Below are positions 1 through 13,200 of a DNA stretch of 64,000 bases, piece after piece (positions within the stretch are counted from its first letter, which is position 1; the number at the start of each line of letters is the position of its first letter). The stretch lies in NCBI GenBank assembly GCA_025667525.1, contig CM046874.1, forward strand, positions 281,838,880 to 281,902,879, in the 5' to 3' direction. The notes under the pieces were generated by a model. The model made no database searches. It had not been told where the DNA came from and saw nothing but the letters and a program-made list of their open reading frames with translations. Origin of the DNA: Glebionis coronaria. Lineage: Eukaryota > Streptophyta > Magnoliopsida > Asterales > Asteraceae. A program made the translations under genes and the position numbers.

Positions 1-622
1 CAAGAATCAAAATGAATATGCTTCAAGATATCCGAATATCCTTCATCAGCAGCCTTGGGGAGGCTATAAACCCCCCCCCCCAATTATCTTGTAAATTTAT
101 CCTTTCTTTATCTCTTAAAGTTATTATGTAGAAATAGTGTTAGGGTTAATTTGTATTTCCTTTTTATTAAATCTTGTATTATTTCTGAAATTAATGAAAG
201 ATCAGTTGATTTGATTTTAAATCGCGTCTATTTTCTTTTACTGCTTACTGCTTAAATTTATATACGAATCAAATCTATTACTGTTTCAATATAATAACGT
301 TAGTGATGTTAGATTCAAGTTAATTAATAGCTTGAATTTAATATTTAAAGTTAAGAACTGGATTAAGCTTATCCCCACTGGATAAGTGAAAAGCAAACTG
401 GAGGTGTTTCTGGATCGATTTAATTTTGGTGGTTCGATTGGTGTCTCGTCTGAATATTAATGGTGGACGATGGTGATTTTTGGTTCAATAATCGAATGGT
501 GAATGGTGGTTCTAGTCTCGGTTCATAGGTTGCTCAGCGCAAACCTACGTCTCAAAGGAATACTTCAAAAAGGTGCTTATTACTTTTAGTTTTCATGTTA
601 TTTAGATAATTGAAATTAGATG
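1..622 (+). mobile_element. LTR of element C, left visible part
   Basis: This stretch belongs to an LTR of a Ty3/gypsy-like element related to A but in the opposite orientation. Its LTR continues at 26642 after the inserted element A. The first 150 bases resemble the reverse complement of A's LTR around 2700-2760, including the TATA box and a C-run. The LTR start lies left of the window, so it cannot be said whether C is a solo LTR or a full element. If full, this is its 3' LTR, because copia sequence follows directly at 28209. Confidence 0.75.
64..70 (+). promoter_or_regulatory. TATA box of element C LTR
   Basis: CTATAAA followed by a long C-run. It matches in position the TATA boxes of the two A LTRs, which read CTATAAATA on the minus strand. 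It would drive C transcription rightward. Confidence 0.6.
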
Positions 623-1288
623 TGATGTGTCGTGGATAGTATATATGATAATTAGATACGTTATAGGGTAAATTAGACAATTACCTTTAGGAAAAAGTAA
701 TAGTCCAATAATACCAAAGACGGATTCAATTAAACACGTGGGTGAACCAAGTTCGTTGTACACGAAGATCTTATGAATTTGAGACGTTTTGTTTTGATTT
801 GGACAATCGATTTGAATTGGTTTGTGACTTTTAAACTACAATTAAAATCTACAAATTTTAAACTAATAAAACTTATCCTAAAGTGCATGAATCGTAAACC
901 CGCCTATTTAAAATAAATCTAAACACACAATTAATTAAAACTATTATAAAATTAAACTAATTTATACTCTAAAAATTTAATTCTACTTTTTAAACTAATT
1001 TGCTTAACTATATAAAATTACTTAAAAACAATTCTATTTAAAATCTATTTAAAATAAAAATCTACTTAATTAAAATTAAACTAATTAAGCTATTTAAATT
1101 AAAACATTTTATATTTTTATTTTTATTTTTATTTTTTTTACTACTTATTAGATAAAGAATTTACTTTAATTATAAGGGAATAAAAGGTTACTAAATAAAA
1201 AAAAACGTGAATAAGAAAGTTAAACTAAAACAAAGGCTGCCAAGTTATTTATACTATATTAATGAAATAAAAGGTATTAAAATCAAAA

Positions 1289-1363
1289 GGGCGCTTAGCC
1301 CAGTTGGTTATCACGTATGGTTAATGAAGGAGGGGTCACGAGTTCGAGCCCCTCTAATGACGT
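1289..1363 (+). other. tRNA-like module (antisense Pol III-type A/B boxes) in A LTR, copy 1
   Basis: Reads like a degenerate tRNA on the strand opposite to element transcription: GGGCGCTTAGCCCAGTTGG (acceptor and D-arm, A-box-like) and, about 45 nt later, GAGTTCGAGCCCC (B-box-like). GAGGGG before and CCCCTC after the B box can form a hairpin. The D and T arm signals resemble tRNA-Ile-type genes, but the anticodon arm is not convincing. It is not a functional tRNA gene. The same module is in the other A LTR, and analogues occur in the B and C LTRs. Confidence 0.6.
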
Positions 1364-2712
1364 AATTTTTGGAATTATTATCTTTTGTCAAAATAAGCAA
1401 AGCTGAGTCTTAGGAAAGACTTTGTGTAAGCTTACAAGCTTATGGCTGCTAGGAAACAGCCCAGTTAGCTTATCAGATAAGCTGAATTCGATAAGCAGTA
1501 ACCAAATTAAACAAAATATGAACAAAGCATTACCAGATCTATTAAACCAGCATTAAAAAATAATAATACCAAAATCATTAAGCAATCCAAAATCATACAG
1601 CATCGAGATAGAAATCAAACAAAGCTTTTTAGAACAATTACTACTATCCTAACAGCTCGATCTAACATTAACATTTAGCAAAATTAAAACAAATAAACTG
1701 ACAGTGCACAGAATCAGTAATTTCAAACCAAACTGAGCAGATATCCGAAACTTCATGATTTCAAAAAAAAACAGAAGATCAACTTCTTATTAAGCAGCAG
1801 ATTATGAATAAGCAGATTATATCAAAATTCAATCTATGGCAGCTGTTCAAAACAGAATCAAAAACCAATATCAAATCAAACTAATCTCTCAGACTAAATC
1901 TTCACCAATCAAGTCATATTCAACATCAATAAACTATAAAATCCTAGTAAACATAAAATCCAAATTAACAGTTACACTCAAAATAATCAAATCAGATTTA
2001 AACTATTTTAAAGCAAATCCAAGCAGTTCAACATTCAGATCATTAAACCAATAAATCCTAGAAGACTTAACAACTACTCATTGAAATCGACACCAAATCA
2101 TATACTATAACTTCAGTAACCAAAAATCATTAAAAAATTAACGTGTAACTATATCACATAATAAAACAGCTTATAAATCATCATCACAGTCAAGGCAAAA
2201 ACGCAGATGTAATTAAAGTAGAACATGAAGAGAAAGTAAAACCTTATGGGATAGCCTTTGAGAAGAAAGCAAGCGCTGAGCTGCCTTAGAACTTAATCGA
2301 CTCCACCATCACTCGAACCACTATTCGTACCACTATTAATCCAAAAATCTCCATCTAGCATCTCGATCTACCAAAATGCCTCGAACTAACAGCTTCTTTT
2401 GAATGATTATCCAATGGGATAAACATATATCTCCCTAATTCACTCTAAATCATTCACATAAACTACTGGAAAAGTTTACACGACTGATTTTTTAAGTTAT
2501 AAGATCAAATGGAATGTTCAGAAAATGCAAATCTTATAATTTCAAGTAAATTAAACGTGAGAATAAAGAGAGACAAATAAACTGAAGATGACTTTTATTA
2601 ATTCAAAACTTCGTTACAATATTTAAAAGAAAGAATTACAAATCCTAAACATAATCTACCATTATAACATTAAGAGTAAAAAAGGGATAGGTTTACACAA
2701 GAAATTTAGGGG

Positions 2713-2720
2713 TATTTATA
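2713..2720 (-). promoter_or_regulatory. TATA box of A LTR, copy 1
   Basis: Minus strand TATAAATA preceded by a G-run. The same motif sits at 25642-25649 in the other LTR. It is the only good TATA box at this position of the LTR and faces into the R/U5 part. Confidence 0.6.
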
Positions 2721-3712
2721 GCCCCCCCAAGGGCATCCTTCTGTGGATATTCCTTTCTGCAGTTGGATATTCCTTTCGAATTTTGGCCTTAGATCTCTAA
2801 CTTCTTTCTCTTTCTTCAAATATACGGCTGAGATGACTTCAAATAGCACACGGATCGCCAACGTGGCATCCGTGTGCTAGTTGTGTTTCTTTATTGGCTT
2901 CTGATTGGTTGGATTGGTGGTGTGAGGTGTAGCATCCAATAAGAAACAACCACGTTTCATCTTTATTCCACACCCTCTCTTCCTACAAACTTGGGGGTTT
3001 TATTTCTTTTGGAGTGAATTAAATGAAAAGATAAAAAGCCCTTTATAAAGCTTGATTTTTACCCATCTAGGGTTTATAGGAATATTAGTTTTTACTGGTT
3101 TTGTGAAGGAAATAATTGGGGAAGAAGAGAGAACATTGTTTTTGACGAAACATATTTTTTATGTGAGAGATGAATAAATGGAAACGTGAGGTGGGGGAAC
3201 GATTTGTATTTAATGCGGATGGAATACTTTTATAAAGTGAAACTATATGTGAAGAATCACGTTTAACTTGTAACTTGTACAAACCCTAGGCCCAGTTACA
3301 ACATCCGTTCCATTTGTTTCTTTATTTACTGACTTGGGCTTGAGGCCAAATATGCAACATCCGTGTGTAAGTTTCATAATTGGGCCTTGCAACATGGGCT
3401 AGGTTTTAAGGATTTATAAAACGAATTCCTTTTAGTCCACTTCCTCAAATGGGCTTTTGAGCCCAATTACACAAATGTGGGTCCCACTTGGCCATAAACT
3501 TGCATTTTTATTAAATCCATTCATGTCGAACTCGGTTTTGGCTTCTCCAATCTTTTTCTTCATTCTCATGTCGGTTTTCATCGGTTTTCGTGAACTTGGT
3601 ACCTACACACATAAAAACAAGAAACAAGCATTTCCAAGGCATATTTGATAAATTTCATGCAATATTTCAATGTTATTAGCTACTAATGATATGAGTAAAA
3701 ACACTCATATCA

Positions 3713-3723
3713 AATTCCCCCAT
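3713..3723 (-). other. Polypurine tract of element A
   Basis: Minus-strand ATGGGGGAATT immediately upstream of the 3' LTR, the expected plus-strand priming site. TTAGCATGGGGG-like copies recur inside the element (around 19157-19170, 19207-19217 and 19884-19896). Confidence 0.75.
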
Positions 3724-4176
3724 GCTAAGCAATTGCCGTGTCCTCACGCAATGATAAAATAGAACTATATCTACACCATTATTCAACTTATGACACTTTA
3801 TTTTGCAAAGACATAATGTATTGCTTTCATTATTCGAGGAATAACTTTTAGGATCATAAAACTCAAATAGATTCATCGTCCCCGACTTTTCACTTTTCCA
3901 TGCCAAGTGCAAAAACAAGATCATTGTTATTATAAGTTGGTAGACAAACACGAATTCATGTGGGCCAATTACTCACTTAGACTCCCTTATTCCTAGGTGT
4001 ATCTCTTATATTTTATTGTTGTCTTGACTTATTTCGATAATTTATTAGGCCGAAAATAAAGTGAACGATTTAATCAATAGTTAGCTAAAGGACAAAATCT
4101 TTTAAAACGGCTTCTCGGGCTCTCATAAAGTTCATATCTTGGCATAACTTGTTTCGCGATTTGAGACCTTTCTCGG
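3713..4176 (-). other. Element A 3' non-coding tail, distal part
   Basis: The last 464 bp of A's interior, separated from the rest (18077 onward) by element B. It is clearly similar to B (7974-8540) and, in reverse, to D (about 45005-45300), including the block that reads GGACAAAATCTTTTAAAACG. No coding capacity. Element B inserted at CTCGG (4172-4176). Confidence 0.8.
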
Positions 4177-5418
4177 TGATTGTAGGATAAAACACGACTC
4201 TTGTTTAGGAAAACAAAAGAACGTATATGAGCGGTAAGTATTAACGAGTGATTTAGGAAAACCACAAGTTATGACCCTAAATCAAATAAAATGAGAGAAA
4301 GTTCGTTTCCCAAGGAGGTATATGTGTGTGTTTTAACTTGTAATTATTTGAGATTAATATTGAGAAGAATGGGGATGAGAGGATGAAAAGACGGATACGT
4401 TAAAATTAAACTACGACGTAAACGTAAAGCCGTGAAAAACTACCCAAATTAAAAATTTTATACTAAGACCAAAAACAAAATCAATAATTAAAAAGGCTAA
4501 AAACAAGTCTAAAATAATATAAATAAAGATAAAAATCCAACAAAAATATTTTAAAACCTTTTATTAATTAAATATTTAATTTTAAATGCTAATTAAAGCC
4601 CTAAAATTAAATATAACTAATTCAAATGTCTAAAATATGATTTTATTGAATAATTACTTAACTTATATTATTAGAAGACTAAAAAGTAATTTTCTCAAAA
4701 TTAAAACCTATTAAAACTATTTTTAAAACTCTAAAAATGATTAAAAATGATTAAAAACTAATTAAACTTAAAATAATTATAAAAATAAATCTAAAAGCTA
4801 TAAAAATATTCTAAAAATGGTAAAAGTCCTAATTAATGATAAAGAACCTAGGAAAAATGGAAAAGAAATAAAAATAAAACTTTGATTTTTTTATAATAAA
4901 ATAATATTAAAATAATGCTAAAAATAAAAAGTTAATAAAATTAATTCTAAAAAATTTCTAAAAACTTAAAATATTCTAACTAAGAGAAAAACACAAATTA
5001 AAGTTCCTAAACCTTTTTTAATAATTTTATAAAAATGTTTAAAGTTTATAAAAAAACTTAAAATAATATAAAATTAAAAATTAAAGTTTTTAAAACCAAA
5101 ACTAAATGTAAACCTCAAATTATATATTAAAAAGCTAAAAACTATTTTTCCTAAAAATTAAAAATCTTTTTTCTATTTTTTATTGATTTTCTAAAATACG
5201 GGTATTAAATAAATTCTAGAAAATAAACAAAGAATGGGAAAAATATAAAAATAGGCTAGAAAAATCTTAAACACTATTACTTTCCTAAGAAAAATAAGAA
5301 AGACCAAATCAGCTTAATAAATAAGCTCAAAAAAGGGAAAAATGCTACGGCTTATTATTAAATAAGCTAGAAAAGAAATACCTTAAGTTTAAAACTACAC
5401 AACCTCTTACCAGTCAAA

Positions 5419-5485
5419 GTCCTAGGGCAGCGGTAAGAGGTGTGTGTTGTGAGCGAGTGGTCGTGGGTTCGAGGTGTGCAACCCC
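5419..5485 (+). other. tRNA-like module in B LTR, copy 1
   Basis: Antisense to the element: CCTAGGGCAGCGGTAAGAG (A-box-like) followed by GTGGTCGTGGGTTCGAG (B-box-like) and then CCCCCTTTTT, a Pol III terminator-like T run. CCTCTTACC just upstream (5403-5411) can pair with GGTAAGAGG. The second copy is at 15520-15586. Confidence 0.55.
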
Positions 5486-6907
5486 CTTTTTACACCTTTT
5501 TATTTTTTTTTTATATTTTTTTAACTTTCCAAAACAAATTTGTGACCTTTAAACTTGTAATCCAAACCACTTTTCACTTTTTTACACAAGACTCAACAGG
5601 TTTGAGCAACAAATACGTATGCAGGTTCACTTTTGAAACACAAGCAGGATTGGCTATGTGTTCTTGCTTTTGATTTTAGCCAAGAGGACTTGACAATGCT
5701 TATTTATGGAAGATTATTGGTGCAAAAGGGCACCCTTGTGCTTATTGAAGCACAAGGAGTCACAAACAAAGCAGAAAAATCAATTAGCACACCAAAATAA
5801 GCAAACCAAAGCACCAAAAAAATGGTATCAAGTTGCTGTGATATTTGGACAAGGTCTGTGGATTATTTAGCTAACAACTTGCACAAAACTGAACTTCAAA
5901 GCCTCTAATTTTGCACACAAACTCAATAATCAACATACAAACAACTGCAATCCCTATATCACCCTATCACTTAACAAATTTTAAAGATCAAGCACAATTA
6001 TCTCATGAAATTCAGGCAGATTAGTGTTATGCAGGTTTTGGCTACACTTTTCCTTTTTAACCACACAAACAAGCTTCCAATCTGTTCTAAACTTACTTAC
6101 TATCTAGAAAACAACCTATAGCAAGCTATTTCAAGTATTCTAACACCTAATCAAAGCCTAAATTGAAACTTCTACCCTGCTTAAACCTATTTCCAAACAC
6201 CCTATTAAAACTGATTAAGCAATTTTTTCAAATCAAAACATGTACAAACCTAATCAAACTGGTTCAAATGGCATTTATCATACTCAATAACACATAAGAA
6301 CAACAATCCAACACCTAAGCACACTTGTATCACCCAATCAAACAATTCAAATGAAACTACACTTTTTGAGATTTTTCACAAGGTAAAGAGTGTTTACCTT
6401 AGGTCCTTACATCCAAGGACCTAGTGGATGAATATCCACCTCCTACCAACCCGGGTTGGTGCAGATCCTTTAACAAATCAGCAACAATCAACCTGCTTAA
6501 TGACAAATCAAAAACAAAAAGAAAAATACAAGCTAATATGTATAATCTGTTTACTTTTTTTTTTCTTTCTTCTTAAAATCTTTCCAAAAACTCTTAAACT
6601 CTCTTAAAACGTATTGATATCACTTGATCCAACACAATGAACCTCTAAATTTCCAAACTTGAAACAGATTTCTTACAAAAAATCTTCAAATTTCAGAAAA
6701 CCTTAACCAATTTTGAAACTCAAAATTAATGAACCAAATTGAAAGATGGAACTCAGAATCAAGCTTCAACACAATACACAACTTTTTATAAACCTAAAAA
6801 GGGATTATACTTGTTTAAAACAAAAACCAAACTTTTATTTCATAAAAAAGGAATTACAAGTGTTAAGCTTGAAAACTGGAACAAGGGACATCCACAGACT
6901 GGAGTCT

Positions 6908-6916
6908 CCTTTTATA
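6908..6916 (-). promoter_or_regulatory. TATA box of B LTR, copy 1
   Basis: Minus-strand AGTATAAAAGGAGAC is a strong plant TATA context. It is repeated at 17009-17017 in the other LTR, which would drive B. Confidence 0.65.
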
Positions 6917-7973
6917 CTAAGCTAAGAACCATCTAGAATCATAAAATTACAAACCCTAATGTAGAAAAATCTCTAAAATGCCCTTGACGCGTTTTGAGTG
7001 TTGAGGTGTCCTTTTTGATCCTGGACGTTCCTTTTGGCGTTGTGAGTAAGCAATACATCTCAGTTGTTGATTTAGGACACGTCAGTATGCTTGGGGACCA
7101 AGGTGCGTTTTGATTGGTGGAAAGGGGAATTAGGGGTAGGGTCCACAGTGGTGGGATTGGGGTTTTTAGGTGTGGGATGGGTTTGTGTGTGTGGGAATTA
7201 AGCGTGTGCAAGTTTAATTGGTTTTTACCCAGGTTTAAGTTGATGTGAAAACTGGAGGTGTAAAAGGAGTACAGTAACTCCTTTGATCCGATTTTGGGGG
7301 AAGTAAAAGTGTTAGGCGCACTTTTTGGATTTGAATGTTTCATTTGGCAACTTCAGTCCTTATGTTTTGATATTTTTGGCAAACAAAGGTTTCCAGCCCT
7401 AAAACCCGTTTTGCTTTGTTAATATCTTTCCCTTTTTGACATTTTTGGCACCAAACTTAGGAAAAGGCTTATCAAGGGTTGTTTTTGCCATGTTTGAATA
7501 ATTCAAGGGCTGATCTTGGATAATGTTGATCTTCAAAGGTCTTCAATGTGTCTTTCACTTCATGAGGGACCATATTTGACAAATTGATTTTGTTGAGGGA
7601 CCAATCTTGTCATTTCTTCAAAGTTGAAGGACCTTTTTGCAATTTTGACAAACTTAAGGGACCAAACTTGTAATTATTAAGATACAAGGGTTTTAAGTGT
7701 CATTTCTTCATTAATGGAGGATCAATCTTGTTTGTCTTCAAGTCTTCAAGGTATTTTGTTGAAAATTCCATGATTAGGGCCCGGTTCATTGTACGGCTTC
7801 GTTTCTCGTGTCCGTTTTTCCTTGTATCTTGTGATATTTTGTCTTTTTCACGATATCCATACCTAAAATACACAAGTAAACAAACACAAGCATATATATG
7901 GTATTTTATGACATTTTTATGCATTTAAAGCCCGAAAAGACCGATGAGATCATGTATAAATGCCATCTCATCA

Positions 7974-7984
7974 CTCCCCCATAC
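7974..7984 (-). other. Polypurine tract of element B
   Basis: Minus-strand TTAGTATGGGGGAG directly abuts the 3' LTR. The same TTAGTATGGGGG string recurs at about 9713-9725, 9768-9779 and 10533-10545 inside the element. Confidence 0.75.
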
Positions 7985-9729
7985 TAAGCCATTGCCGTGC
8001 CCTCACGCAATGCTAGAATAAAGTATCTAAGCATCACCAAAGTTCAATTTTATTAACCTTTATTGAAGAGTAAAAAGAACTTGCAACAAACTACGAGAAT
8101 GTGTAAAGACATAATGTATGATTTTCATCACTAAAAGTGACTTTTAGGGTCTAAGAATAGAAACAAGTTAATGTCCCTTAGAGTAAACTTCGTCATCCTT
8201 GATTGTCATACATTCCATGCTAAGTGCAAAAACAAGATCATTGTTGGTACAAGTCACAATGCTAACACTACTCATACGTCCAAATTGTGTAATACTTTTT
8301 CTCCCCGCAATCCTAGTTATTATAAAAGGAAATGGGTTACTAGCATTTTTTATCTATTTGTCATGGATCACAAGTGATTCATATTGACTTATTTGAGTAG
8401 TTATTAGTCCGAAAGCAAAGTAGCACGATTTGATCAATAGTTAGCCGAAGGACAAAATCTTTTAAAACGGCTTCTCGTGTATCTCCTTAAGTTCATATCT
8501 TGGCATAACTCGTTTCACGATTTGAGACCTTTCTCGGACCGATATTTGGCATGTACTTCATACTTCAAATCTTGGGAAGACGTTCTTGAAATTATGGTAT
8601 TCTCTTCATATTTTGGAATTTCTTCACTTGACGTTTTTGAGAGATTCTTCATATAGGACCACGACTTCATCATTTTTCTTCAATCTTTACTTTGGATTTT
8701 GATATACAACGATCCGCCTCCTTTTCGGACTTGGATATATTTATCCTCATACCTTGTTAGGGTCTTTTTGGATAGACTTTCTCCATTCTTTAGGGGAGTA
8801 ATAGCTTCTCGTCGTGTGTCTCAATCCTTCATATTGATTTAGGAATAATGATACTTCACATCATCTTTGGATCTTTAGCAAAAAATAGAGCTCCTCATGC
8901 CTTGTTAGGGCCTTTTTGGATGATCGCCAATCTTCGCGTCCCGCTTCAATAAGTTATGCCTTGGCTATGAACTCTATTCAACCCCGAGCAACTTTTAAAC
9001 GATCTTGCGCTAGAGGCTAAGTAACCTTTCAAATCGTATGACCTTACTTATTGCAATTATGATTTATTCCTAATGCATTGATCTTATGGGAAGAAAAAGC
9101 CACAATTAAAAACATATGAGTTTTTGAAAGAACACTTTCATGTTCTACGTTTAGCATGATCACTTGTCTAACTCTATCATTTCTCGTTCTTCACTATATA
9201 AAGACCTCTAATTAAAGAGACTCGTGAATACTTAGCCATGCAAGTCAAAATTAAGCCAAATTTGGATTAGCTTTCATTAAGACTATATCAAATCAAAGTT
9301 TTGGGTTTTCAAGCCACCTATAGGATCTTGCACTTTCTTGGACTTTTTCAAGTTTAGAGAATGCATTTTATAGTTCCCTTGATAAGTGACTTTCTAGAAT
9401 CAATTATAGGAACTTGCGAAAAGTTCTTGTTCTTAACCCAAATGAATTAAGACTTTCGCGTTTTAAAGCTCCCTATATAATAGTCTAGCAAAACTTGAAT
9501 TGAGCGGGTTAAGGAATGTAAATGGCTCCAAATGCCCATCAAGTCAAAAATTAACTCTTATTCTACCCATCGGAAAATATACATTCGTGTCTTAAAAACA
9601 CTTATGAAAACTAAGAAAAATTTTAAAATTTGGCCATTTTTAGCCTTATTAGCAAAACAAAACATTGAAAGTTGGAACACGTGAGGGCGTAGCAAAGCAA
9701 GTACCTATTCACCCCCCCATACTAAAAGT

Positions 9730-9749
9730 AAACATTGTCCTCAATGTTT
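9730..9749 (-). other. Conserved hairpin in B 3' tail
   Basis: Element-sense AAACATTGAGGACAATGTTT: 8-bp perfect arms, 4-nt loop. It is followed in element sense by a TTAGTATGGGGG polypurine-like string. The same hairpin is at 19175-19194 (A) and, with a shorter stem, at 43835-43854 (D). Confidence 0.7.
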
Positions 9750-10222
9750 CGAGTCTAAAGGTGGATCACCCCCATACTAGATACGAAGAGTCGAATGCTT
9801 AGGATCTAGCATGGAAAGGGTGATCAACAATATATCTAAAGCCGTTTATTAATTATGCTAAAAGATAATTGTTAGAACAATAAAGGATATGTCATGGATT
9901 CGTGAAAAACTTCTTCAAACGAACGATGGAGGCTCACGTAAACGAACACGAGAGTCTTCAATCGTAGATGATGATGATGATCTAGATAACACAATCACAA
10001 ACAACCACGAGACAACGAGTTGGAAGGGTACAAGTCCCCTTATTAGTGAATATAAAAGATAAGCATGGGATCTCCCCCACGAGGCACCTCGTTTTTGATT
10101 ACCGAGTCATGAGCTCGACTCGATCCCCTCAAAATGTGAACATTTAGGGAAATCATGGTGTGGTCAATTTTTGGTGGGGCTTACATGATAAACAAGGCCC
10201 AACAAGCAACCGGTAAAAAGGA

Positions 10223-13200
10223 CTAAGTCCTTAGATGATGCAAAATACCGGGGTCGAAGATGGCGTTCTCGTTCTCTTTGGAAAAACAAATTAACACCAC
10301 TCCAACATGTGCCATAAACTCAAAGAGTTTGAAGAAAATAGATGAGAAATAGAAGGGTGAGACAATTGGTAAGACAAACGTTTGAGCTACTCGAGGTAGA
10401 CTCGCACCAAGCAAATAGAAAGATTTTCCATTTATTGCATCGGTGGAAGACCGAGATTTCCCTTTACATGAAATTCTGGGATCGAAGATCTCGTCCTCGG
10501 TGGACAAGGATGAGGGAACATTAGGGGCTTCCCCCATACTAGAACCACACAAAACATCGTCAAAAGGAGTAGACGAGTTTGTAGCACTCAAAACACGTGG
10601 TGATGACGGAGTTAGATTTGTAGAAAAATCAATTAAATCACATTTAAGATCTTTTCCTTTTTTATCTTTTAAACTCTCCTTATGAAAACCCTTTTTGATC
10701 ATGTCGAAAATATTCGGTGTTTCTAAGACGATGTTAGTTACACTAAAAATTCTCACATTTTGAAACCGTTTTGGTTTTGGTGGTGGCAAGTTCTCAAAAC
10801 GTTTATCGACGAAGAAAACCTCCCCATCGGGGCTCATATATTCATCATCCGAAAGATCTTCCGTAGAAACCGGCAACTTATCAACACTTTTCAAGAATGA
10901 AGGTGAAGGATTTTTCGATTCAAGTATTGATGGTTTCTTCTTTGTAGGCTTAGCACTCATAACCTCCACCGGCGGAGGAAATGGCAAATTGTTCTTGGCG
11001 ACATTCCCTAAAACTCTTGGCGAAAATTCTTTGCAAACGACATTGGTCGAGTCACCATGGTTTAAAGTTGCAATAGAATAGACATGAGAAAGATTGGAGT
11101 TTTGTGTTGCATTGATGACAAGTTCTTCTTCATTGAAACGAAGGGTGATTTTTCGAGCATGAACATCGATAAGTGCTCTTGATGTATCCAAAAATGAACG
11201 ACCCAAAATGAGAGGAACTTTTCGATCAATAGGAATGTCTACAACGATAAAGTCAACGGGATAGTAAAACTTTCCGACTTTAACGAAAACGTCCTCGGCT
11301 ACTCCACATGCCATGATCGTAGAATGATCGGCCATCTCGATAGACATGTTCGAAGGAGTAAGAGCCGGAAGCGAAAGCGATTTGAAAATCTCGAGAGGCA
11401 TTAAATTAATACTAGCACCAAGATCGGCCAAGGCGTAGCATTCCTCCATATCTTGTATAGCACACGGAATCAAAAATTTTCCGGGATCACCGACTTTTTG
11501 TGGTATGCGGCTTAGAAAAACCGATGAACAACTAGACGATTGTTGTAACTTCTCTTTGTTGTTAAGCATACTTTTGAAGTTTGCGGCGAATCGAGGCATC
11601 ATGATTAAAGCATCGGCAAAACTTATGTTAAAGTGCAAATCACGAAACATTTTCATAAATAGCTCAAATTGATAATTGTTCCTTTCTTGTGCTTTCTCTT
11701 TGTTTCGTCTCGAAGGGTAGGGTAAAGGTGGTGTGGGTTGGTCATTAGGCAACGGCCTTGGAAACTCGGGTTCCACAATTGGTATTGGTTCAACCGTAGG
11801 TGTGGTTTGAGCGGTACTTCGTGGGATTGTAATATGCTCCTTTTCGACCATCACCTCGGGTTCTTTCTCGATTTCCTTCTCCTTAGAAGTACTTGGACGA
11901 GAGATTGGTTCCTTGAAAGTTTTGCCACTTCGAGTAGTAATAACCTTCAATTCTCCTTTCGGGTTCACGATGGTATCACTAGGTAGACCACCCGAAGAAG
12001 AGGGCTTACACATGATTGCTTCAAACATCTTAGCCATTCGGTCCTCAAATTTTGATTGCCTAGCATCCGCTTTTAATAACTCTTGCTTAATCTCATGTTG
12101 TCCTAATTCTATCTTTTGTTGGTTTTGTTGAAGACGTTGGACATTTCCTTCCATTTTGTTAGCATGAGTTTTAAGTTCATTAGCAAGTTCATTTTTTAGT
12201 TCGTTTTTCAACTCGGACCTTAAGCTAATCATCTCACGTTGCATATTATCAAATTTAGCATCATTTACTTTTGCATAATCCAAAAATTCTCCTTGCAAAT
12301 TTTTCGTGTGAGCATTTTGAAAACCTTGTGTAGTGTTTTGAAAATCACGGTTTTGGTTTTGATTAGATATTTGTCCATTCCCACTTTGATAATTCCCTTT
12401 GTTGTAATTGCGTGTGTTGCCTTGGTAATTACCTTGGTTGTTGTTTCGATAATTATTAACATTTTGGTTTGGTGGAGCTTGATTTTGGCGGGAACCTTGG
12501 CCGTTTTGGTTGTAAGTTCCCGTTGCTACATAAGCACTCGAAGTGTTACCATCCGCGGTAATGCACTCGGAAAGATCATGAGCTCCCCCACAAGATAAAC
12601 AACTCTTAGCAACCGCTTTAACCGAATCGGAATTGGAAGCTTCTTGAGCCTTCCAATGAGACATAAGAGTCGAAAACCTATCGAAAAACCGATTCTCCTC
12701 ATTTGCTTCATCTTGCAAGGCATTAATGGAACGAGATGATGACGAGCCCAAATTGGCAACACTCGGTGTGTTACGAGGGCTATAGACCTTAGACCTATTT
12801 TCTATGATTTTCAAAGCCTCATTGGTCGTTTTGCACAAAAAATTACCACCCGCGGCGGCATTTAAATAATCTCGTTCATGTTCATTAAGCCCATTATAAA
12901 AAGTGTCAATTTGATGCAATTCGGAAAAGTCATGGTGTGGACATTCATGTAACATTTCTTTAAATCTTTCCCAATCCATTGAAAAACTTTCATTAGGTCT
13001 TTGTGTAAAACGTGAAATCTCGTTTTTCAAATGTGTTGTCTTAGATGGTGGAAAAAATTGATTCACAAATTTAGACACGAGATCGGCCCATGTCAAAATC
13101 GAATTCGGCGGTTCTTTCTCAAGCCAAATCTTGGCGGGTCCATCTAACGAATATGGAAACAACATCATCTTAATGGCGTCATGTGGAACATCCTTAAATT

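Larger units (their letters stand above)
623..3712 (-). repeat. Element A 3' LTR
   Basis: On the plus strand it begins TGATGTGTCG and ends CTCATATCA, so it has TG...CA ends. It is nearly identical to 23554-26641: about 26 substitutions and a few indels by eye over 3.09 kb, under 1 percent. The copy holds a tRNA-like module (1289-1363), an AT-rich block (about 840-1200) and a minus-strand TATA box at 2713-2720. Short ORFs here are not genes. Confidence 0.93.
4177..7973 (-). repeat. Element B 3' LTR
   Basis: 3797 bp, nearly identical to 14277-18076. It contains an AT-rich stretch (4440-5400), a tRNA-like module (5419-5485), a minus-strand TATA box (6908-6916) and, near the U3 end (7440-7760), several imperfect repeats of the type AGGGACCAATCTTGTC. 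The ORFs at 5440-5673 and 6939-7343 recur in both LTRs only because the LTRs are copies. Confidence 0.93.
7974..10222 (-). other. Element B 3' non-coding tail
   Basis: 2.25 kb between the Gag-protease stop codon and the 3' LTR. No ORF is conserved with the relatives (indels break frame), yet the block aligns by eye with A (3713-4176 plus 18077-19560) and with D (43477-45515) in reverse. Landmarks are a hairpin at 9730-9749, CCTTGTTAGGG motifs at 8752 and 8900, and the GCGTTTTAAAGCTCCCTATA block near 9460. Probably a structured RNA region; its function is unknown. Confidence 0.75.

Noticed and set aside
1289..1363. Functional tRNA gene
   Set aside because: No convincing anticodon arm or acceptor pairing, although A/B-box-like strings are good.
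5440..5673. 77-codon frame repeated at 15541-15774
   Set aside because: It overlaps the tRNA-like module and a T-rich tract; duplicated only as part of the LTR.
6939..7343. 134-codon minus-strand frame repeated at 17040-17444
   Set aside because: It lies in U3 of the B LTR upstream of the TATA box. Near-identity of the two copies follows from LTR identity, and composition is not protein-like.
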